Assembly: GCA_015522885.1 (NCBI GenBank)
Contig: WALJ01000137.1
Coordinates: 1-13,475 of the forward strand
Length of the DNA: 13,475 bases
Reading direction: 5' to 3'
Source of the DNA: Thermoplasmata archaeon
GTDB lineage: Archaea > Thermoplasmatota > Thermoplasmata > WALJ01
The translations under genes were made by a program, and so were the position numbers. The notes under the pieces were generated by a model that saw only the letters and a list, made by a program, of their open reading frames with translations, had not been told where the DNA came from and made no database searches. Shown piece after piece: positions 6,154 through 12,976 of this stretch. The first letter of the stretch is position 1. Each line of letters opens with the position of its first letter.

Positions 6154-6935
6154 CACTTCACCGTTATTCTGGTGCCTATGCTTACGCTCATGCCGTCCTT
6201 CGCAGCGATGACCCTGTACCCTGTCTCCTCCTGTGCCCAGTATGCCTCTATTTCCGGTGGAACCCTGAGCATTTTCAGACCGAAATGCGTGAAAAATGTG
6301 ATCTCGGGCTCTATTCTCTTTATAAATTCAACCGTATCCTCCGTCGAAAGATGCCAGTCTATTCTTGAGGACCTCGGCCGGGTAACCGGAAGTATCAGAA
6401 CCCTTGCACCTCTGTGCGCCTCTATGACCTCATCCGAGATAGCGGTGTCCGCAACATAGGAGATAACGCCGTTCTTCGTGTGAAATTTGAAGCCCACTGT
6501 CGTAGGGTCCGAATGGATGGAAGGTGTTGCTTCCATATCTACCGGTCCGAGGTTGAGAAAGTCCCCGGGTTCCAGAATCCTGTGGTTTATCAGGGAACGA
6601 TGATAGGATGAGATTGCGGGACCGATGTCATTTATTCCTTCGAGAACGCTCTTCGATGCTGCCAGAAGCCCTCTTCTCTTTTTTCCGCCCTGTGTTATCC
6701 CCTCGACCATTATCTCTCCTTCGGTGTAGTGGTCCGGATGGCAGTGAGATATGAGAAGAACGTCGGTCTTCGTCGGGTCGAGATGCATGTTCTTCATCTG
6801 GTTGAGACCGGAGGGTCCGGGGTCTATGTGTATCTTCATGCCGCTCTCCAGATACACTCCTCCGGTCGCTCTGGACTGGAATATGGTAGAGAACCTACCG
6901 CCACCTGTACCCAGAAATCTTAGCCTTGTAATCAT
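6153..6935 (-). CDS. metallo-beta-lactamase-fold hydrolase
   Basis: This 260-residue protein has the full metal site of the MBL superfamily: S-H64-x-H66-x-D68-H69, His141, Asp163 and His217 in THFGL, with D38-PG in the early loop. His195 in DWHLS is another likely active-site residue. It has the look of phosphodiesterase-type MBL proteins (RNase Z/PhnP-like) rather than a beta-lactamase, but the long exosite arm of RNase Z is absent. It overlaps mptE by one base (TGATG), so the two are co-translated; this suggests a step in pterin cofactor synthesis, possibly hydrolysis of a cyclic phosphate. That link is inference from context only. The promoter upstream is weak, with an AT-rich TTGATAACATAG near 6960. 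Confidence 0.85.
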   Translation of the reverse strand: MITRLRFLGTGGGRFSTIFQSRATGGVYLESGMKIHIDPGPSGLNQMKNMHLDPTKTDVLLISHCHPDHYTEGEIMVEGITQGGKKRRGLLAASKSVLEGINDIGPAISSYHRSLINHRILEPGDFLNLGPVDMEATPSIHSDPTTVGFKFHTKNGVISYVADTAISDEVIEAHRGARVLILPVTRPRSSRIDWHLSTEDTVEFIKRIEPEITFFTHFGLKMLRVPPEIEAYWAQEETGYRVIAAKDGMSVSIGTRITVK

Positions 6936-6969
6936 GGGCCTGCATAGTCTCTATGTTATCAATCTTTTC

Positions 6970-7615
6970 CTATGGCAGCAGTACGCCCCACTGTGTAAGC
7001 ACTCCGTGTATTCCTTCTATTATGAACTGGACGGCTATTGCGGCAAGTATGAGACCCATGACTCTAGAGAATGCCCTTGCACCCACTTTACCGACTTTCT
7101 GAAATATCCTGTCACCATAGAGGAAGAGGATATATGCAACGGCGAGGGTGATTAGTACGGATAGAATGACCAGCAGTATTTCGACAGCGCTCCCACCTCC
7201 AGATACCAGCATCATGACAGTGGTTATCGAGCCGGGGCCTGCCAGCATCGGTATTCCGAGAGGAACTATACCGACCTCCTCTCTCTCGGTGGCTTCCTCC
7301 TTTTCTTCCGGGGGTACTCTTGGTTCTCGGCGGCTGCCCCCGCATCATACTGAAACTGACACTGAGGAGAAGAAGCCCGCCGGCTATCCTGAATGAAGGT
7401 ACGGTTATTCCAAAGAATGCAAATATGATGTTCCCGAAGAGTGTAAGTGTTATGAGAACCACGGCCGCAGTAAGAATTGCCTTCACTATGACATTCAGCT
7501 TTTCCTCTTTCGAATAACCTTCGGTAATGGTTACGAAAAGAGGTATGGCTCCGATAGGGTTGACTATGGAGAATATCGCGGCGATAGCTGTAACGGCAAA
7601 TGATAACGGATCCAC
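6970..7615 (-). pseudogene. MarC-family integral membrane protein, frameshifted
   Basis: Two overlapping minus-strand frames together make one MarC protein of about 214 residues with six predicted membrane helices. The first (from GTG at 7615) gives DPLSFAVTAIAAIFSIVNPIGAIPLFV and runs to RTKSTP. The second continues EEKEEATEREEVGIVPLGIP, then MLAGPGSITTVMML, and ends at 6970. Removing one base from the five-G run at 7310-7314 (five C on the coding strand) joins the frames exactly as in normal MarC proteins. As read, translation leaves the frame in the loop before helix 4 and stops at 7112. It may be a sequencing error, a phase-variable homopolymer or a true lesion. MarC proteins are multi-spanning membrane proteins of unclear transport role. 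A TATA-like CTTTAATAAT at 7635-7644 (plus-strand orientation) is 25 bp before the start. Confidence 0.85.
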
Positions 7616-7634
7616 AGGACTGCATCTTTTCGGG

Positions 7635-7644
7635 CTTTAATAAT
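7635..7644 (-). promoter_or_regulatory. TATA-like element for the MarC gene
   Basis: ATTATTAAAG on the minus strand is centred about 25 bp upstream of the GTG at 7615, overlapping the last codons of the 7637-8455 gene. It would allow MarC expression from its own leaderless transcript. Confidence 0.4.
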
Positions 7645-8455
7645 TTTTCTGTCGTATGATTCCGCTGAGATCTTCTATCCGTGTACCCTCCGAGCTCTCG
7701 ATCTTGAGGAAGGGTATGTAGAGCATTCCGAGCAGTTTCGTATCTATTTTCTCCCGATCGATAGTGGTAACCCTCTTTTCCATCACCGTTACCGTTCCTT
7801 CTTCTTTCACGACATCCTCTTCCTTTGTATGCTCCGTGACGAGTAGGTCTATGACGGCATCGAGAGCCGCCCTCTCGCCTATTTTCGGCTCCATCTTTGG
7901 CACTGAAGAGAGAACGCCGGTATCGCATGTAATTCTGTCAACGGCCCTGAACACCTTTTTATCGATGGCGCTCACAAGAATAATGCCGGACTCGGGATAA
8001 TCCGAATCTTTCACATCGAAATAGTAGGTGTAAAAAGGATGCAGTTCCTTGGAGCTGGAAAATGCATCTTCAATCTCATGTTCAAAGGATTCGATTCCGG
8101 CGGAAGCCACTGGTTCCTTGTGCTCTGTAAATGCGCTCTCGAATGAGTCTATTATGGTCCCTCTCGGTTTTTCTCCGTCCCCTGCCCTCGAAAGGAGCGC
8201 TCTTCCCACCATTCTTTCCAGCATCTCCCTATCCCAGAACTCGTCACCAATCTTCTCCACGGAATCGTCGAGAGATATAACAAGGAGTTTTCCCTCTGCT
8301 TCCATGTGCTCCACGAGCTTTCTTTCTTCCGGCCCTTTTATTATAACTATAGTGTATTCGTTCCCTCCTTTCTTTGCCAGTAGGGGAACACCTTCGTATT
8401 CTATGACGAAACCATTGAAGTCCAGAACTTCCTTTATAAGTTGGAGCAGCTCCAT
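7637..8455 (-). CDS. uncharacterised archaeal protein
   Basis: I do not recognise this 272-residue protein. It is soluble, acidic, and has no signal peptide or membrane helix. The N-terminal 65 residues (LIKEVLDFNGFVIEYEGVPLLAKKGG, then strand EYTIVIIKG and a strand LLVISLDD) resemble small alpha/beta domains of the restriction-endonuclease-like or receiver type, but no catalytic motif is clear. A poorly ordered middle (about 95-135) leads to a second domain containing FYTYYFDVKDS and a run of charged strands near the C terminus. The ATG at 8455 is supported by a TATA box 25 bp upstream at 8476-8484, so it has its own leaderless promoter, separate from the TraB-like gene before it. Confidence 0.65.
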   Translation of the reverse strand: MELLQLIKEVLDFNGFVIEYEGVPLLAKKGGNEYTIVIIKGPEERKLVEHMEAEGKLLVISLDDSVEKIGDEFWDREMLERMVGRALLSRAGDGEKPRGTIIDSFESAFTEHKEPVASAGIESFEHEIEDAFSSSKELHPFYTYYFDVKDSDYPESGIILVSAIDKKVFRAVDRITCDTGVLSSVPKMEPKIGERAALDAVIDLLVTEHTKEEDVVKEEGTVTVMEKRVTTIDREKIDTKLLGMLYIPFLKIESSEGTRIEDLSGIIRQKNY

Positions 8456-8465
8456 AAGGGGACAG

Positions 8466-9251
8466 TTACATCTGTCTATTTAAGGATGGCGCTTCCCTAT
8501 TTTGCCTTTCATAGAGCTTTTCCTTTATTTCCCGCTCCTCTTCAATACGAGTCCCATATTTTATTGAAATGCTGATATTTCCCGTGTATCTCAGGTCCTT
8601 CATTCTGATGATTCTCACCTCTGCTCCTCTCTTTTTCATAATCTCCGAAACACCACCGAGATGGGCATCTCCCAGAACGGCCACGGTTCTGCCGTATTTC
8701 TCGGAGACAGCGAGGATTCGGGCGGCCATGTGTTCGTTCCTTTCGTCTATCAGTATCCGCTTGGCACTGGGAAAAAGTCTGGCAAACTCATCCATGTAAG
8801 CGCTCTCATTCTCTTCGTACTTTTTCAGCTCCTTCTCCACGGTTGTCTTCTTTCCGAAATGAGGAATAGGCAAGAGAGCGGAGAAAAACCTCAGCTTTTC
8901 CCTTACCGTCATCTCCTTGAACATCCGCCTCACGGCAGTATAAGCGTCGTCATCAACGAAGAAAACCGGAGACCTGAGTTCTTTTGTGGCATCTACCGCA
9001 GCCAGCATCTCCTCGCCCGCCTTGACGCCGTAGTTCTCACCCAGCTTTTTCTGGAGATTCGAGAGAATTTTCAGATAAAACGGAAGTTTTGCACCGGATA
9101 CTTCCTCGGGATGGGTCAGTGCATAGAACCTCGCATTGTCCAGCTCGACGCACACGGCCCTAGGCGCTATGGACAGTATCTCTCTCTTTATGGCATCCTT
9201 CATCCTCAAAATATGCGCAACGCCGATGAGATATATCTCGCTGTTATCCAC
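8466..9251 (-). CDS. TraB/PrgY-family protein
   Basis: This 261-residue protein carries the conserved blocks of the TraB/PrgY/GumN family: IGVAHI at residues 9-14, CVELDNARFYAL at about 34-45, GEEMLAAVDA near 78-87, DERNEHMAARIL near 168-179 and VLGDAHLGGV near 190-199. The conserved histidines and glutamates resemble the metal-dependent peptidase-like core proposed for the family. Many archaeal and bacterial relatives end in several membrane helices; this one stops after a charged C-terminal region and has none, so it should be cytosolic. PrgY-type proteins limit peptide pheromone activity; the archaeal role is unknown. The start is GTG at 9251, placed by the TATA box at 9270-9277. Confidence 0.82.
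   Translation of the reverse strand: MDNSEIYLIGVAHILRMKDAIKREILSIAPRAVCVELDNARFYALTHPEEVSGAKLPFYLKILSNLQKKLGENYGVKAGEEMLAAVDATKELRSPVFFVDDDAYTAVRRMFKEMTVREKLRFFSALLPIPHFGKKTTVEKELKKYEENESAYMDEFARLFPSAKRILIDERNEHMAARILAVSEKYGRTVAVLGDAHLGGVSEIMKKRGAEVRIIRMKDLRYTGNISISIKYGTRIEEEREIKEKLYERQNREAPSLNRQM
8476..8484 (-). promoter_or_regulatory. TATA box for the 7637-8455 gene
   Basis: CTTAAATAG on the minus strand is centred 25 bp before the ATG at 8455, placing transcription start at the start codon. It lies inside the 3' end of the upstream TraB-like gene. Confidence 0.5.
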
Positions 9252-9269
9252 GCTCTTTCAACTTACTGC

Positions 9270-9277
9270 TATATATA
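9270..9277. promoter_or_regulatory. symmetric TATA box shared by two divergent genes
   Basis: TATATATA is a perfect palindrome lying almost exactly midway between two GTG starts: 22.5 bp from the minus-strand TraB-like gene (9251) and 23.5 bp from the plus-strand HAD gene (9297). The whole gap between the genes is 45 bp and holds no second TATA candidate, so both leaderless transcripts probably share one TBP site. Confidence 0.65.
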
Positions 9278-9296
9278 AGGGTTCTTATCGGCGCTC

Positions 9297-9947
9297 GTGA
9301 AACTGGCTGTCTTCGATATGGACGGCGTGCTGACCGAGTACTTCAGCTCGTGGGTAAGAGTGCATGAGCACTTCGGCACGGACAACGACGAGTCTCTGAG
9401 AGCGTACATAGCGGGAGAGATTGACGACCTCGAGTTCATGAGAAGGGACATAGCTCTCTGGATGGAGAAGAAAGAGGGGCTGGCAGAGGAGCATCTTAAG
9501 GAGATTCTGGATACGGTTCCCATAAGGGACGGAGCAAAGGAACTCATGGAGTGGCTTCACAATAGAGGCGTTAAGACCGCAATAATCAGCGGAGGCATAG
9601 ACATACTCGCGGAGCGCATAGGAAGAGAACTCGGCATGGATTACATATTCGCAAACGGTCTCGAGTTCGATGAAAGCGGGAAGATAACCGGAAACGGAAT
9701 ACTCAGGGTCGTTCTGAAGGACAAGGGGGTAGTGCTCGGAAGACTGATGGAAGAACTGGGCGTAGAAAAAAAGGACTGCGCTGCCGTGGGGGACAGCAAC
9801 ATAGATGCCACCATGTTCAGGGAATGCGCTCTCTCGATAGCCTTCAATCCGAAAGACGAAGCGGCTGAAGCGAAGAGGCACGCTGACTATGTGGTGCATG
9901 CGAAGAGCCTGCTGGCGATAAGGCCGTATTTCGAGGAATTTTTCTAG
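9297..9947 (+). CDS. HAD-superfamily phosphatase (phosphoserine phosphatase-like)
   Basis: This 216-residue protein has all four HAD motifs. D7-x-D9-GVLT provides the nucleophile and the acid/base, IISGG (96-100) is motif II, Lys141 or Lys143 is motif III, and GDSNID (165-170) supplies the metal-binding aspartates. A helical cap of about 60 residues follows motif I, as in the SerB-like branch. L-phosphoserine is the family's best-known substrate, but related members hydrolyse other phosphomonoesters, so the substrate is open. The GTG at 9297 is chosen because it directly precedes KLAVFDMDG and fits the TATA box at 9270-9277. The stop at 9947 overlaps the stop of the convergent transposase frame within CTAG. 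Confidence 0.85.
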   Translation: MKLAVFDMDGVLTEYFSSWVRVHEHFGTDNDESLRAYIAGEIDDLEFMRRDIALWMEKKEGLAEEHLKEILDTVPIRDGAKELMEWLHNRGVKTAIISGGIDILAERIGRELGMDYIFANGLEFDESGKITGNGILRVVLKDKGVVLGRLMEELGVEKKDCAAVGDSNIDATMFRECALSIAFNPKDEAAEAKRHADYVVHAKSLLAIRPYFEEFF

Positions 9948-11404
9948 GGACAAGTACGCAATAGAAACATATATAATCCTAAACTCCGCCGGTCTATGCG
10001 TAATAGGTCCGGATTCAGTTCAAGTTTCTCTGCAAGCACTTTGACCTGCTTCGGCAACTCGCTCATCAGCTCTTCGCCTTCAAAATCGTAGATTTTCAGC
10101 TTTGAAAGCAGCAGAATAACATCTTTCACACTGTATTTTCCGTTCAAATCCTTCTCTTTGAGCTTGTTGAGAATGAGATAGTATAGATAGAGACACAGGA
10201 GATTTAAGAATGCGTATCCTTCGAATTTCTCAGTGCTCCGCAAATAACTCTTATCAGCTTCCAGTAAATTTTTGAAGACATTAAAGGCATATTCTATTCT
10301 TTCTCTGTCTTTGTACAGCTTGTAGACAGTCTCCGGCTCATCGTCAAAGTTGCTGAGAAGAAAGAGTTTGCCGAATTTGTGCTGCTCCTCATAATACATT
10401 TCCGCAGTCTTTCTATTCTCTTCCACAGCCTTCAAGAAGCTTGTTTCCTCGTCCTTTTTGAGTGCTTTGTCTTCAAATATGTAAAGAAACATGGAGCGTT
10501 TCCTCTTTTTCCAGAAAATTATCGGTCTTTCATTGAAACTAAAAACACCCTCAAATTTCGCTGGCAAACGTTTCGGTATCAATGTACTGTTTCTTTTCAG
10601 AGGAATGAGATACGATATTCCTGCTTTCTGCAGCTCTTTAACATTGTCTGCAGAGTAAAATCCTCTGTCCGAAACGAAAAAGACATTCTCAAGATCTGCC
10701 ATTTTTATTGTGTTTTTAATCGTTGACACATCCCGAACGGATCCCGGTAAAAGCCTTACATACGTGGGCAGTTTCAGGTCCGACGCAAAGAGCAACAGCA
10801 TGTTTATCTGAGGCATGTTTAAATGTTCTTTATTGTAGCCGTTCTCCAGCAGTATGATATTTTGTGAGTATGAGAAAAGAGCCGTGAGGTCGATGATAAT
10901 GTACTTTCCATCGCGAGTCAATCGCCTCATCAATTCCTCATGAAGCTGACTGTTTTCTCCCAGATACAGAAGCAACCTGCTCAAACTTTTTGGCGACATC
11001 GAAAGATCCCTGAAAAGTTTTGAGAGATATGTTTTCTCGTGAAGATGCTGGATAGACTTCAATGGCAGGGGCTGTATTAAGCGCAGAAATGCAAATGAGA
11101 GCATCTCTCTCCAGTGAAAAGGATAGCACTCTTTGAGTGATGGGAGCAATCCGCTTTCCTCGGCAAGTTTCCAGAGAAGAGCGATATGTCCGTATTCGTA
11201 ATCTCCTCTTATCATCCCCCTTTTCCGCGGCTTTGTAATCCCGGAAGGTGTTACCACACCGAGATATTCCTCTGTTATCTTTTGTGGCCGCTTCTTTTGA
11301 GGATTCCATCTGCTGGTAACCCGATAGGCGTGATAAGTATTGCCCCGCTTTCGTATTTCGATGCCTTTCGTCTTATATTTCGATACCCAATCCGGCAGCT
11401 TCAT
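9944..11404 (-). CDS. IS4/IS1634-like DDE transposase
   Basis: This 486-residue transposase cuts and joins the ends of the surrounding insertion sequence. Catalytic residues are visible: Asp172 in IIIDLTALFS, Asp246 in VSDRGFYS, and a perfect IS4-type signature Y364-x2-R367-x3-E371-x6-K378 in LYKDRERIEYAFNVFK. The frame is open upstream to a TTG at 11458, but I prefer the ATG at 11404, giving MKLPDWVSKY, because an excellent BRE/TATA (GCGAAAACTTTAAAAT) ends 23-27 bp before it, predicting a leaderless mRNA. The frame has no stop inside the element: about 10 residues (LYMFLLRTCP) come from flanking DNA and the TAG lies at 9944-9946, overlapping the HAD gene stop. The catalytic core looks intact, so the element may be active. 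Confidence 0.9.
   Translation of the reverse strand: MKLPDWVSKYKTKGIEIRKRGNTYHAYRVTSRWNPQKKRPQKITEEYLGVVTPSGITKPRKRGMIRGDYEYGHIALLWKLAEESGLLPSLKECYPFHWREMLSFAFLRLIQPLPLKSIQHLHEKTYLSKLFRDLSMSPKSLSRLLLYLGENSQLHEELMRRLTRDGKYIIIDLTALFSYSQNIILLENGYNKEHLNMPQINMLLLFASDLKLPTYVRLLPGSVRDVSTIKNTIKMADLENVFFVSDRGFYSADNVKELQKAGISYLIPLKRNSTLIPKRLPAKFEGVFSFNERPIIFWKKRKRSMFLYIFEDKALKKDEETSFLKAVEENRKTAEMYYEEQHKFGKLFLLSNFDDEPETVYKLYKDRERIEYAFNVFKNLLEADKSYLRSTEKFEGYAFLNLLCLYLYYLILNKLKEKDLNGKYSVKDVILLLSKLKIYDFEGEELMSELPKQVKVLAEKLELNPDLLRIDRRSLGLYMFLLRTCP
9978..10007. repeat. left terminal inverted repeat of the insertion sequence
   Basis: The 30-bp end starts CCTAAACTC and ends CGTAATAGG. Its reverse complement matches the right end at both 9-bp outer and 9-bp inner blocks, with a divergent 12-bp centre. 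It overlaps the 3' end of the transposase gene. Confidence 0.8.
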
Positions 11405-11424
11405 ATTACGGACATATCCGTAAT
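11405..11424. promoter_or_regulatory. palindrome in transposase promoter, likely operator
   Basis: ATTACGGACATATCCGTAAT is an 8-bp perfect inverted repeat with a 4-bp centre. It fills the space between the transposase TATA box (11427-11435) and its ATG (11404). Its half-site ATTACGGACA is identical to 11491-11500 in the right terminal inverted repeat and close to the left one. A protein that binds the element ends, most simply the transposase itself, could bind here and block transcription. Confidence 0.55.
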
Positions 11425-11426
11425 AC

Positions 11427-11435
11427 ATTTTAAAG
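11427..11435 (-). promoter_or_regulatory. BRE/TATA promoter of the transposase gene
   Basis: On the minus strand CTTTAAAAT is directly preceded by GCGAAAA, a good BRE. The box is centred 27 bp before the ATG at 11404. Confidence 0.6.
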
Positions 11436-11487
11436 TTTTCGCCGAACAGGATCTCCAAATCTCCGATGAAATCGGAATCAAAGGAGG

Positions 11488-11516
11488 CCTATTACGGACA
11501 AAAGGGAGAGTTTAGG
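11488..11516. repeat. right terminal inverted repeat of the insertion sequence
   Basis: The 29-bp end reads CCTATTACG at its inner side and GAGTTTAGG at its outer side, matching the reverse complement of the left end at these blocks. Confidence 0.8.
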
Positions 11517-11521
11517 TTAAT

Positions 11522-11568
11522 TATAGTCTGAGACATAACCTTCTAAACCAATGATGTCTCCGACTATA
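11522..11568. repeat. 15-bp inverted repeat upstream of the HPS-RraA gene
   Basis: TATAGTCTGAGACAT (11522-11536) and ATGTCTCCGACTATA (11554-11568) are complementary at 14 of 15 positions across a 17-bp gap. The right arm also matches 891-905 at 14 of 15 positions. It could form a hairpin or serve as a dimeric regulator site just upstream of the TATA box at 11595-11603. Confidence 0.55.
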
Positions 11569-11594
11569 GTCCCAGAGCCCTCTCCGTGCATATC

Positions 11595-11603
11595 CTTTAA
11601 TAT
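11595..11603 (+). promoter_or_regulatory. TATA box of the HPS-RraA gene
   Basis: CTTTAATAT is centred 25 bp before the ATG at 11624, so the mRNA is probably leaderless. Confidence 0.6.
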
Positions 11604-11623
11604 CCCCTTATTCTTCCATAATC

Positions 11624-12916
11624 ATGAAACCCGTGCTTCAGGTCGCCCTCGACATGATGAACCTGAGAAGAGCGCTCCGCATAGCAAAAGAGGCCGTTAA
11701 AGGCGGGGCCGACTGGATAGAGGCCGGGACCCCCCTCATAAAGAGCGAGGGACTGGAGTCCGTGAGGGCGTTGAAAAGAGAGTTCGAAGGGCACACGATA
11801 GTTGCGGACCTGAAAACGATGGATGTCGGAGGGGTTGAGACGGAGATGGCCGCAAAGGCCGGGGCGGATGTGGTAACTGTTCTGGGAGTTGCCGATGACG
11901 GCACCATAAAAGAAGCGATACGAGCCGGAAGGAATTACGGCACAAAAATCATGGTTGATTTGATAGGTGTAAATGACAAATTAAAGAGGGCGGAAGAGGT
12001 CGAGAAGATGGGTGCGGATTACCTCTGCATCCATATGGGCATAGACCAGCAGATGTTCGGAAGGGACCCTTTTGAGGACCTGAAGGAGATAGCGGGCAAC
12101 ATAAGCATTCCCGTAGCTGTTGCGGGAGGAATAAATTCGGAGAGCGCCCCCCGTGCACTGGAGAACGGAGCCAGCATAGTGATAGTCGGCGGTGCGATAA
12201 TCAAGGCAAAGGATGTGACAGAGGCGGCATCTACCATAAGGAGGGCAATGAAGGAAAGAAAGGCGATAAAGACCGAGTTTTACAGAAAGTACTCTGAGAG
12301 TGACGTAAGAAAAGCTTTCGAAAAAGTCTCCACACCGAACATAAGCGACGCCATGCACAGAAAAGGGGCAATGCACGGCATAATCCCGAGGATTAAGCCG
12401 GGAAGGAAGATAATCGGCAGAGCGATAACCGCGAAGACCATGGACGGAGACTGGGCCAAACCGGTGGAAGCCATAGAAAGAGCGCAGAAAGGAGATGTGA
12501 TAGTAATCGACGCGGGCGGGGGATACAATGCGATATGGGGAGAACTGGCATCGTGGTCGTGCAAAACCAAGGGAATATCGGGTGCCGTCATAGACGGTGC
12601 GGCCCGGGATATCGACGCCATAAGAGAGATGGACTTCCCTGTTTTTTCGAGAAACATATCGTCCAATGCCGGAGAGCCGAAGGGCTACGGAGAAATCGGG
12701 ACAGAAATCGTCTGCGGCGGTCAGACCGTAAGAGAAGGAGATTGGATAGTCGGAGATGAGAGCGGCGTCGTTGTCGTTCCCAGAGAAAGGGCAGTCGAGA
12801 TTGCGAACAGAGCACTGGATGTCAAGGAGCATGAGGACAGGATAAGAGAGGAGATACAGAGGGGGAGCACTCTTTCGGAGGTCATGGAACTCGACCGATG
12901 GGAGAAGATAGGGTAA
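11624..12916 (+). CDS. 3-hexulose-6-phosphate synthase / RraA-like fusion
   Basis: This 430-residue fusion has an N-terminal HPS domain (1 to about 212), a TIM barrel that interconverts D-arabino-hex-3-ulose 6-phosphate with ribulose 5-phosphate and formaldehyde. Key marks are QVALD, EAGTPLIKSEG (33-43), ADLKTMD (61-67) with the Asp-x-Lys pair, and VVTVLGVAD. In many archaea, HPS runs in the ribulose-forming direction to supply pentoses. The C-terminal domain (about 222-415) is RraA-like: GELASWSCKTKG and then VIDGAARD (322-329), the loop used by RraA-fold aldolases and decarboxylases for metal and substrate binding. Such HPS-RraA fusions are known in archaea; the task of the second half is unclear. 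No hexulose phosphate isomerase gene is nearby. The ATG fits the upstream TATA box. Confidence 0.92.
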   Translation: MKPVLQVALDMMNLRRALRIAKEAVKGGADWIEAGTPLIKSEGLESVRALKREFEGHTIVADLKTMDVGGVETEMAAKAGADVVTVLGVADDGTIKEAIRAGRNYGTKIMVDLIGVNDKLKRAEEVEKMGADYLCIHMGIDQQMFGRDPFEDLKEIAGNISIPVAVAGGINSESAPRALENGASIVIVGGAIIKAKDVTEAASTIRRAMKERKAIKTEFYRKYSESDVRKAFEKVSTPNISDAMHRKGAMHGIIPRIKPGRKIIGRAITAKTMDGDWAKPVEAIERAQKGDVIVIDAGGGYNAIWGELASWSCKTKGISGAVIDGAARDIDAIREMDFPVFSRNISSNAGEPKGYGEIGTEIVCGGQTVREGDWIVGDESGVVVVPRERAVEIANRALDVKEHEDRIREEIQRGSTLSEVMELDRWEKIG

Positions 12917-12976
12917 GTTTTAAATCGAAGTATGGGTAAAGGGCGAAAAATCAGAATAAACAATATGAATGTGCGA

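Larger units (their letters stand above)
9978..11516 (-). mobile_element. IS4/IS1634-like insertion sequence, 1539 bp
   Basis: The element is bounded by imperfect terminal inverted repeats (9978-10007 and 11488-11516) and encodes one DDE transposase on the minus strand. Target duplication is unclear: TAAT occurs immediately left of the element (9974-9977) and one base right of it (11518-11521), so a short or eroded duplication is possible. It sits between a HAD phosphatase gene and the HPS-RraA gene without breaking either. No passenger gene is present. Confidence 0.85.

Noticed and set aside
6153..6935. RNase Z for tRNA 3' processing
   Set aside because: The metal site fits the superfamily, but the flexible exosite arm is absent and the gene is coupled to mptE rather than RNA-processing genes.
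7266..7928. 220-residue minus-strand frame, arginine-rich
   Set aside because: Out-of-frame reading through the MarC gene and the end of the next gene; composition is typical of a shadow frame.
9285..9953. 222-residue minus-strand open frame
   Set aside because: Antisense to the HAD phosphatase gene, whose four motifs are intact; no recognisable protein.
11405..11458. TTG start at 11458 for the transposase
   Set aside because: No promoter or Shine-Dalgarno support, and the BRE/TATA box with its palindrome lies inside this extension, fitting the ATG at 11404.
11981..12832. 283-residue minus-strand open frame
   Set aside because: Antisense to the HPS-RraA gene, which is clearly the real gene.
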